A stretch of DNA of 64,000 nt from Dimorphilus gyrociliatus (taxonomy: Eukaryota > Annelida > Polychaeta > Dinophilidae). Positions 22,234 to 33,300 of the stretch are shown one piece after another. The stretch is from NCBI GenBank assembly GCA_904063045.1, contig CAJFCJ010000002.1, positions 310,001-374,000 on the forward strand, given 5' to 3'. Each line of letters opens with the position of its first letter. Within the stretch, counting starts at the first letter, position 1. Below the pieces are notes generated by a model. That model was given only the letters and a program-made list of their open reading frames with translations. It did no database searches and was not told the DNA's origin. A program made the translations under genes and the position numbers.

Positions 22234-23457
22234 AAAAAACAGATGGCGCTTTCACAGTATTCACTATGGATGACCTCTGTTAGTACCAAACAAAAGATGA
22301 ACTACCCAAAAAAAAGATACGACTTACTCGATAGCAAAACTTTAAATCTTAATAATAATATTGATAATAATGATAAATAATAATAACAATTGTTTATTTT
22401 TTTTTTACATTTATTCATTTGTTCTCATTAATTTTCAATTGTAGGAAAGAATAATAAATATATATATTTCAATTGAATATCTTTTAAAACAGAGTCGGTT
22501 TTAAAAGTAAAGGAAAGTTACTGTGTATTTATAGAAAATAGATCGTTTGATAGGGAATACGTATACAGTATATAGAGATACGGTATATAGAAAGAGAGAG
22601 AAAGAAGCTAAACAATAGAAGTAAGTGTACTTAACAATTAAATAGAATCATGTAGGCGGTATTTTAGAAAATTAAATAAATATTGTACGGAAAATATATA
22701 TTAACTATAGTTTGTCTTAAAAGTAAGACGGCTTACTAGGTGTAAACTTCGTAGCATGAATTTGCAATTTTTGTAAGAGAATGTAGCAGTGCTGTATATT
22801 GCAGTTGATTCAAGCACTTAAGAATACTTATATACACACATTATCGTTTTACAGCTACGGAATTAATCATTTTGTAAATACCCTATAGGGGAAATATATA
22901 AGATGATTTAGAAGAATGCCGTTTTTCGTTTTTGATGGAATATTCAGTCTACTTCAAAGGTCATAAAGCGAGTTCGTTAATCATTTTATCTTTCAAATCA
23001 ATCGAGCTGTTGCGTAGACTGTTCATTGTCTGATCATGTGTTTTTGTTTATGAAATTGATCTCTCACACAAATTGATTTATGCCGAGCTAACAATAAATA
23101 AGAAAAAAATTATGCAGAAGAGATGAGACGAAGGAGCTAGAAAGAACAATCGAATAAAAAATATAGCATTCCTACGCATTGGAGCGTTAGTCGTTCCGGC
23201 TATTTACTCAATCTCTATACAAATTGACCTCTTTGTTTGAGTAATAAAACCCTGCTTTTCCCATTTTACAACGTTCAGGCGTTACTAAAAATATATTTTG
23301 ATATATATTATGTGTAAGTAAATAATTCAAATATTATAGTGCACTAACCGCCATTTGTATTGTGGCGCCAATACGGATATTGCAGTCTATATTGCAGTTG
23401 ATTGTTGCGTCTCGTCTTATTCAACTAGAGGTCATCGGCTAGTTGGCTTTCATTTCA
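22234..23457. other. Intergenic, 1.2 kb
   Basis: Contains the AGATGGCGC word, a GA-rich tract near 22580-22610 beside TATACAGTATATAG, and CCGCCATTTG (reverse of a YY1-like CAAATGGCGG) about 100 bases before the next ATG. No exon supported. Confidence 0.5.
22241..22252 (+). promoter_or_regulatory. Recurrent intergenic word AGATGGCGCTTT, just after the TBC1D2 stop
   Basis: Sits seven bases after the stop codon of the TBC gene, so it is in its 3' UTR or terminator region. Same orientation as all other copies. Confidence 0.3.
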
Positions 23458-23787
23458 ATGCCGTCGCTCGTTAATTTTACCAGCTGCAATTCAACAGACA
23501 ACGATATAACAACAAAAGTTCCGTCTTGCCATACGATTCCTAAGAGCCGTAACGAGTTAGATGCTTTTCTATATATCGTAGTCGTTCTACTTTTCTATGC
23601 AGCCGTAATGTTACTCCTCATGATTAAATACATAAAGAGAGAAAAACAGGATGCCATATTGGAAAGATACTATGAAGATTTTGTTAAAAGAGACAGTTTT
23701 CGAAGAAATCTTCATACTATACCAGCACACGATCAAATAAGGATATCGAATGAAAGAAGACTGGAAGAAGAGCCTCGGAATGTTTAG
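23458..23787 (+). CDS. KCNE-like single-pass membrane protein, 109 aa
   Basis: Single exon. Start ATG at 23458 (MPSLVNFTSCNSTDND). The N-terminal ectodomain has two N-glycosylation sites (NFT, NST). One membrane helix (LYIVVVLLFYAAVMLLLMI) is followed at once by a basic YIKREK stretch, then a charged cytoplasmic tail. This is the layout and local sequence of KCNE (MinK-related) potassium-channel beta subunits, whose helix reads Y(I/V)L..FY....LL.Y.(R/K)S. Length also fits (103-177 residues in vertebrates). KCNE proteins modify gating of Kv channels. Other small single-pass proteins can look similar, so the family call is moderate. Further exons are not excluded. Confidence 0.5.
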   Translation: MPSLVNFTSCNSTDNDITTKVPSCHTIPKSRNELDAFLYIVVVLLFYAAVMLLLMIKYIKREKQDAILERYYEDFVKRDSFRRNLHTIPAHDQIRISNERRLEEEPRNV

Positions 23788-24136
23788 TATGTAAAATCAA
23801 ATATAATCATGGCTTTGCGAGGAATCGTGCGTAGTGTTGAATATAAAATGTACGATAAAAGTACAAGTATCATAATAGTACCTGTTGACTTTTAGAAAGA
23901 AAAAAAAAAGAAAAAAAAACATGCTGACAGATAGACGCCCACACTGTAACGGTCATTTTACTATCGAGACATTTTGCTATTCAAGTTTATTTCCATTCTT
24001 TTATTGAATTTATTGAATTCTTTTTTACAATTGGAATAAAGATTCTATTAAACATACATAATTAAACTGATATATGAATTTTTCGAATATTAGCTCTGTA
24101 TTAAAAATACTTATATTCTTATCCAAATAGTATCTT

Positions 24137-24177
<41 letters not shown>

Positions 24178-24363
24178 ACTGTATAATACATTTTCATAAT
24201 ATTGGTACGGTATTTTAAAAAGTCTACAAAATTCTTTTCAATATAGGCTGTCTATAGTTGAAATACAGGTAATAATCGTTCTCTTTGGCCAGAAGAGAAA
24301 GGGCCTTTCTTTTGATAGAAACTTTAAAAATCATAGAAGAGTAGAATTCGTGTCATTTCAATA
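23788..24363. other. Intergenic with a CT microsatellite
   Basis: Contains a homopurine stretch near 23898-23920 and a CT repeat at 24140-24173; otherwise featureless. Confidence 0.6.
24140..24173. repeat. CT dinucleotide microsatellite
   Basis: About 34 bases of CT repeat, followed by TTTCTACTGTATAATAC. Confidence 0.9.
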
Positions 24364-27300
24364 ATGAAAATGAACTGGAAGTTAAGGTTTTTAGTACTTT
24401 CTCTATTCGTCTCTTCTCTTACTTCTTGTCCTGTTAATTTCAATTGGAATTGCGAGTGTCGTGAAGATTTCTTTTATGGTACAAAAATCTATTGCAAAGA
24501 TATTGGGAAACAGTATAACGTATCTCCCTTTCAATCCTCGTCAAGCTCTTATCAACAACTGACTATACAAGGAAATTCTATTGTTGAAACGATCCAAAAA
24601 GATGCTTTTGCTAATGTAATCGTAAAATCATTAATACTGGATAAAATAAGAATACGCACAATAGAAGCAGGAGCTTTTAATAAGTTAGAAGCAGAGTTAA
24701 CTTGGTTGAATTTGAATGATAATAACATTGAGGATATAAGGAATGGTACATTTAACAAACTATCTTTTGTAGAGGTTTTAAGCATTAATAGTAATTTCTT
24801 ATCGGAAATTAAAAAGGATACATTTCGAGGAATGTTTAAATTATACGATTTAAACTTATATGGAAACCAAATACAGGAAATTAACGTCGAATCTTTTAGG
24901 ACACTTTCAAACTTAGAAACATTAGTTTTAAAAGCTAATAATTTGCGACATCTGCCGGATAAATTGTTTTCTCAAACAGCAAAGTTAAGAACACTCTATT
25001 TAGAGGAAAACTATTTAACTAAATTACCATCAGATTTATTCAAAAATTTAACAAAATTATCAAGATTACATTTATCTTCAAATTATCTTACGGCAATTGA
25101 TGATGAAATTTTCAATGATCTAAGCGATTTAGTTTATTTGAATCTAGCGAAGAATGATATAAATAAAATTCATAGTGAAGCATTTTCATCAACAAGGAAA
25201 TTAAGAGTTTTGAACTTAAGTAACAATCTAATTAAATTTCTGCCGAAAGGTCTATTTACGTCTTTATCTTCATTAAGAACCCTAAACCTTCATTATAATA
25301 AATTAAGGATATTGGAATCAAATACCTTTAATGGATTAAAGTTCCTATCAACATTATATTTATATTCAAATAGGCTTGTTAATATAACAAAAAACTCATT
25401 CTCTTCTTTGGATAATCTTCGAAATTTAAATCTGAATGATAATGAAATTAAAGAATTAAGCGTTGATCTATTCACCTTATGCCCCAAGCTATCTACATTA
25501 GAATTATCTAACAATTTTATAAACGATTTACCAAGTCAAATATTTAACAATTCAAAGGATTTATCAAAGGTTAAGCTCAGTGGGAATTTTTTAAGAAAAA
25601 TCAAATCCAGGACATTTTCAAATTTACCTTATTTAAATGATATTTACTTAGAAGACAATCGATTAGAGTTTCTCGATGTTCACAGCTTTGAAAACCTAGG
25701 AACTATTTACCTATTAGATCTGACGAACAATCTCTTAGAGGACATTCCTCGAAAAGCCTTTAACAAAATTAAGCGAATAGGTCAAGTTATTTTAAATAAA
25801 AATCGCTTTTTAATGGTTCCGGATGAGTTTGTAAAATCTTTTCAAGTATCCCAGTTATACATGGATGAGAATAGATTAAGAAAAATTGAAAGAAACACAT
25901 TTAAAAATGTAAACTTAATACATCTATCTCTAAAGCGTAATGAAATATCTCAACTGGAAGATGGTTGTTTCTCTTCGACAAACAAATTAAAGTATTTGTA
26001 TTTAAACTATAATAAAATAAAGACCTTTACAAATAAGATATTCGGAGAGAACTATAGGAATTTACGATTTTTTGATATCTCCTCCAATTTGCTTGAGAGA
26101 CTAGTTGATTCTATTATTTTGGACAATCTGTTTCTGTTAAATTTATCAAATAACAAGATTACTTTTATTGATAGGAATTATTTTAGAAATACCAGAAACA
26201 TTTATGAATTGAACCTGAGTCGGAACCGTCTAGAGAATCTTGACAGTAATCTATTGGCTAGTACATCAATTACGGTTCTGGATTTGAGCTTCAACGCCCT
26301 ACACAGTTCTAGTATATCAAATTTTAAAACGAATTCATTTGACGTCATACTAACTGGAAATGACTTAAAAAAATTTCCAACTTTGATATCAATGTTCAAG
26401 CTGAAAAGGTTACATTTGGAGAATACAATGTTAAATGTATTTAATGCAACTCTATTACCGGCGAGCGTTAACGATGTTTTCATAAATGACAACGAAATAA
26501 TTCAAGTTGATAATTGGGAAAAGATCTCATCTAGGATACAAAATTTCGCATTTGGAAAAAACGAAAAGGAGAGTAATTTTAATCATTTCGATATATGTCA
26601 AAATCAGAATAATCAATTAAATAGTTTAATAATTATCAATACGAAAAATGTGGATATATCTAAAATAACAAAATGCCAATCGTTAAAATACTTAAGTTTA
26701 TCTAATACTCTTGGAATAAGTGAAGAACAGCTTTACTTTCCTACCGACCTCATTAAATTAAGTTTAACTAGCAATAACTTAACGGATACTTTCTCTATTA
26801 ATAATTTAACAGAGCTTGAGGAATTAAATTTAGCCGATAACTTGATCGAAAATGTGGAAAAGCTACTAATTAAACTTTATAAAGTAAGAAAATTGAATCT
26901 AAGCCAGAATAATATTAAAAAAATTGGAAAAAATCTATTTAATGGACTTGGAATGTATCTGGAAGAGTTAACTCTTGATTCTAATAAAATAGTCAAAATA
27001 GAAGAGAGATCTTTTGAAAGACTACATAATTTAAGACTGTTATCGTTAAATAATAACAAACTATTGGATCTTAACTTTTTCCATAATCGAATTAATCTAC
27101 AACAAATCTTTCTGGAAAACAATAATATTGAAGTTTTCAATGCAAACATTCAAACTTTTAAGAAATTACAAAAATTATCCTTAAGAGGTAATCATATTAA
27201 GAATGTTGACGAAATAAAGGTTAATGGTATTGTGAGTGTCTTTTCAATAGACCTGTCGAAAAATAGACTTAAGCAACTTCCTAAAATAGACTCTCACAGA

Positions 27301-30300
27301 GCTGGCGAAATAGAGATAATTAATTTTAATGGAAATCTTATAAGTAATATTTCTAAAATAAGCAGTGATGCTCGTGTTAGAAATATTGACCTGTCTGACA
27401 ATCAGCTAACAGATCTACCTACATTTCAAACTAAAATTGATACAATAAATGTCAAAGGTAATCATATTGGTCTAATTAATTGCGGAAGTCTAGACTATAT
27501 TAAAAATGTCAATCTTGAGGAAAATTGTATTGAAACAATTAAAGATAATGGTAATAGTTCAATTTTCTTGGGAATATCTTTGAATTTACGTAATAATCTT
27601 TTATCGTTGGTACCAAGTTGTCTAGATAAGTACGATTCAATAGATATTCGAGGAAACCCTTTGGAATGTAATTGTCACTTATTGAACTATGAGAATTCGA
27701 CTTGCATTTATGAGGGAAAGTTTATACCAACAAATTGCCATACTTCAGTTTACTGCTCTCAACCGAAATTAATAGATAACTGTACAATTGAAAATACAGC
27801 AAAACTAAACGCAGAACGGTGTAAATTACAATCAGAAAGGACAACTCAGATGGAATATTTAAGTACTACTGGTTCTGCCTCCACTGCTTCAAAATCCACT
27901 GCTAAAATTGAAACATCAACCCAACAGAGAATAACAACAGAACCTACAATTATGGAAAGTAGTCATTCCACCATTAAAACTGTAACAACAGCTACTCCGA
28001 CAACAATGAAAGATTACAAAAGCACAACTCCTAATTTACTAAAATGGGAAAGTACTAAAGAAACGGAAGCTATTGAGAAACTTACCGATACTATAAAGTA
28101 TAAAACAACTGAAGGATTAACAAGCACACAAGATATAAAAACTTTATCAATCACCAAAGGAAAAATAACAACGGAAGGAAAACGTATATTGTCCTCAAGC
28201 CCAAGTTCCAGTACTCCTGAATTGACTAGTACCAAAGGAAAAATTGATGGAACTACTTCAGATGAATTTTCTGATAAAACTTTTACAGCAGAATCTTCAA
28301 GTTCCAATTATCCAACTTCTATGTCAGCAAAGTTCACCACCAACGAGGACAATTTAAAGACTTCTACCTTGGCCTTGACGTCACAAGAATCGACTTCAAT
28401 AGGCTCTACTGAAACATTATCACGGTGTCCGATCACGATTAATTCTTGTAAGTGCCAAGAGACACAATTAGAGCGCAATATAATATGCAAAGATATAGGT
28501 TTATATGAAAAAGTACCGACATTTTTGCCATCTAGCATCATTTACGATGAAATACGCTTTTTGGGCAATTCCAGCATTCGTACAATTCAAAGAGGTGCTT
28601 TTAGAAATATTAAGGTGAAATCTATATATCTACAACAAAATGAATGCGAAAACATTGAAGAAAAAGCGTTCGAGGGAGTCGGGAAATACTTATTAAACTT
28701 AACAATAACTATGAATGCCATTAAGAATATTAGAGCGGATGCCTTGAAGGATTTGAAAAAGCTGTATTATTTGGATCTCAGTAACAACTCCATTGATCAT
28801 ATTGAGAAGGAAGCTTTTAATCATGCTTTGAGCGTACGTAAAATAGATTTAAGTCATAACTCTATTAATTCAATAGAAGAGACACTGTTCAACAACTCAA
28901 CATTCTTGAATTCTATCGATTTATCTTACAATAATATTCAAAATGTTACCATGAGATTCAAAAAATTAATTCTTCTTACAACACTGAAATTATCCAACAA
29001 TCTACTTACCGACTTAAGAGACGAAATGATACCAACTTCCGTTAAGGATGTTGATCTGAGTGGAAATAAAATTACATCTATTAATTCAGCGGGTTTCTCT
29101 TCCTCCTTTTTTTTAAAGAAGTTGAACTTGAGCAGCAATGGACTGAAAATGATCTTACCGGGAGCATTTGACTATTTATCCTACTTAACATTACTGGATC
29201 TGTCAAACAATCGAATCGAAAACATTCCCTTGTCCGTCTTTAGTAGTTCTGGATTAGGCAAACTACAAACATTAATACTAAGGAACAATTCACTCGCGAA
29301 TTTAAAGAGCAATATGTTCAATGGCCTGAAGCGTTTGGAAAATTTGGCTCTAAGCTATAATGGAATTAAAAGGATAACAAGTCAAGCTTTCAATGGATTA
29401 GACAATTTGTTAACAATAGATTTGTCTCATAATTTATTAGAAATTGTAAGCAGCACATCTCTTAGATCAGTTAGTATATTGAAAGTTTTGGATTTATCTC
29501 ACAACCGACTTACAGATATTAATGGCATATCAAGAAATACTTATCTTGAAAGGATATTTCTAAGTTACAATAACATAACAAAATTGAATAGCCTGGCTTT
29601 TGATAGTATGATGTATTTAAAAGAAATAACTTTAGACCATAATCAATTACAAACTATCGTTGAAAAGACATTCTATTTACTTTTATTCTTGGAAAGAATT
29701 GATTTAAGCTCAAATCGAATAAGCACAATAGAGTATAGAGCTATCGATTTTTGCGATAAATTGATGTACGCTAATTTTTCTCACAATAAAATAAGCAGTT
29801 TAATCGATGAAAATGATAAATTTGTATTGGAATCATTGCAACGATCTTTGACCACTTTGGATTTATCTAACAACAAATTAGGAACAATTCCGGATTTTCG
29901 AAGGGATTTTACTAAGCTAACAGATCTGAAATTATTGAATAATCAGTGGATTTGCGACTGTAAACTAGGATGGATTAGATCAATTGTTGACAGAATAAAT
30001 CTCGACATGCCTCATTGCGAATTTCCTACTAAAAAGAGAAATTTTCTTTTAATTTGTTATGAAGCGATAGATGAAGAAAGCTGCTTAATAAAAACAAATC
30101 CAAGTACAATCTGTCTAGAAACAACTGTTAAAGCATATACCGAATTCGAAACCACAAGGATGACCACCCCTAAGATGGAAACTACAAAACTTGAAACTAC
30201 CATAACGGAAACAGCCAAAAAAGAAACTACCGAATTAGAAACCACAAGGATGACCACCCCTAAGATGGAAACTACAAAAATTGAAACTACCATAACGGAA

Positions 30301-33300
30301 GCAGCCAAAATAGAAACTACCAGTCTAGAAACCACCAGAGAGGAAACTACAAAAATGAAGACTGGCAATACGGTAATGACTACATTGGAAATCACCAATA
30401 GAGGCACTACCAAAATGAAAACAGGAAAAATGAAAACCACAGAAATACCATTAGCTACAACAGACTCTGTTTACACAGAATTTTTTACGAGTAAAGCATC
30501 TAAATTACATATCTCCTCGAATTCAATAGATCAAATTACAACTAACTTGACAACGTCTTCATTAGAACAGTCTCCTAAAAATACTTTAAATAATGATTCT
30601 TATACATTTTCAACTGAGTCAAGTTATGCAACAACACATGTTAAAGACAATAATAATTCATCAGAGAGTAAAGATACAATTATACCAACTAAATCAGCAA
30701 GTAGTTTTGTATCTTTTCCGCAAACTAGTCATGATACTAATATATCTTCAAAAAGTCCAAGGGAAATTACTTTCAAGCAAGGAGAGTCTGAAACATTCAA
30801 TTATAACGTTGAAATGTCTTCCTCATCTCCGGTAACAAAACCAACGAAATTCAAAGAGACATTAATGACTGAAAAACATACCACAGACAAAACAACCTAC
30901 CTACAAACTAATTCTATAGATCATCAGAGTTCTTCTTCCAGTTTAAAAACTGTAAAACAACAAGTTCAAACGACAGAGGAATTGACAACAACAAAAGCAA
31001 GCACTCAAACATCAGAGCCTCCGATCTGTAGAAAACGATTTGTTTGTCCACCTCAACATTTAAAGTGTTCATGTCCGTATGGATACCGATATAGAAAAAT
31101 TTTATGCGAATCACTGGGAGATATAACCATTCTGCCATATTTTTGCCAATCCGATACGTTCTATACAGAATTAAATATCTTTGGAGATACTTGTGTTAAG
31201 AAACTGGGCCAGGAATCGTTTAACAGTCTAATTCTAGAGCAGATACGGTTAGAAAATATTTGCATTGAGGAAATCGAAGATTTCGCATTCAAAGGATCTC
31301 ATTCCTTCCTCCAAGAGCTTCGTCTTAGGAATAATAAAATAAGATCGTGTACGAAAAATACTTTCGGTAAATTACACAATTTAAATTATTTAGATTTAAA
31401 TAATAACAGAATGGATAAATTGGATTCTGATTGTTTCAAGTATCTAGGAAATTTGGAAAAACTAAAATTAGGGTATAATTTTCTTCAAGATTTGCCCACT
31501 AATATATTTAAATGGAACAAGAACCTAAAAGAGATAGATCTATCCCATAACTTACTAACTACTATATCGGAGGGAACGTTTAATGGATCTTGTAGCCTCT
31601 CAACTTTAGATTTAAGCATGAATAATTTGGAAACTCTAAGTAGGATTTCTTTTACTGTTTTGGCCGATACTCTGGAAAGTCTTCAATTAGGTCGTAACAA
31701 TCTGAAAAGTCTACCAAAGGAGATATTCAATGGTCTTACAAAATTAAACTATCTAGATTTATCTGATAATTTTTTAAGTGAAATCGACGATTCTCATTTT
31801 AGTCAGATTATTAATTTAAATACTCTTAACATTCAATATAATCTACTGGAGGAGATCAGACCAGCTCAATTCGAATCTACCAACCAATTACAAATTCTCA
31901 ATTTGGAAAGAAATAAAATTTCAACCATTATTCCTAGGACCTTTATCAAATTAAACAAGTTAAGAACTTTAAACCTAAAAGGAAATATGATTGAACATTT
32001 GAGAACGGAAAGTTTTATAGGTCTAAAACGATTAAACACTTTAGACCTCTCTTTTAACAGACTTCGTTCGCTTCCATTAGACTTTTTTAGTGAACTTCAT
32101 AATTTGGAGTTATTAACGTTATCCAATAACAAATTAAAAGAGATATCTAACCTAACTATACCAGGAAACCTAAGTCAAATATGGCTTGAAGGAAATCTAT
32201 TTGATGATGTTCCAAGTCTATTTAAAGATCATAAAATACTGACACAAATTCATTTGGCAAAAAATAATATTAAAACAATACCATATAACGGATTTTCACG
32301 ACTGCCTTCACTCTATTCCTTAAATTTGGCGAACAATAAAATCGAGCAGATTGATTCATTATCTTTCAACTCTTTGAACTCATTAAGGATTCTTAATCTA
32401 TCAGATAATAATTTAGGTGAAGTACCCACCAAAGCAATAGAGAATCTGACATCTCTAACATCTCTCTTCCTCGAAAGAAATAATATTACATTTTTAAAAA
32501 ATGAAAGTTTTAAGACTTTAAAGAATTTAAAAGTACTACAACTAGGTGATAATCGCTTAGAGCTCATTCGAAAATCTTATTTTGTTGGATTAGACCAGCT
32601 AACTGTTTTAGATGTAAGTGATAATTTAATTGCAAGATTGGATGAGAAGATCTTTCATAATTTAAAAAATGTCATGTTCTTTAACGCCAGCGGAAACAAT
32701 TTGAAAAATATTACATTTAATGGGCAAGTGAAATTCTACAACATTTATACTATGGATCTATCTCGAAACAAGCTTCGAACAATTCCTTACAAATGTTTCA
32801 TTTCCTTAGTTTCTTTAAAGAAATTGTATCTGGATTTTAATGAATTGGAAAAATTGGACAAAGACGCTTTCCTAGGCTTAACTTACCTGGATAGTTTATC
32901 ATTGTCGTCAAATTATTTAAATCACGAGATGTTGAGTTCATTTCATCCCTTACGCAGCTTATCTAATCTTAATTTAAATAGAAATTCGTTAAAAGTATTA
33001 AATGACAATTCCCTACCTTTATCGTTAATCAGTCTACAAACTTTAACGATGAGATCGGCTGATTTACAATTGTTAAGCAACGAATCAATATCAAAATTAA
33101 AACTCCTACGTACGTTAGACTTAGGACAAAACAACTTAACAGATGATTCGATAAAAGCAATATCTTCTCTTGCATCACTTCGTAATCTACACCTGGACAA
33201 TAATCTATTCAGAAAAATCGAATTTAATATTGGGTTTCAACGACTTATGGTGTTAAATTTGTCGAATAATCATCTAGAATCAGATAAATTGGAAGCTATC

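Noticed and set aside
30057-30440. Minus-strand Val-rich frame inside the LRR gene
   Set aside because: Mirror of the Thr/Glu-rich linker; other minus-strand frames within 24.4-34 kb are likewise shadows of the repeat array.
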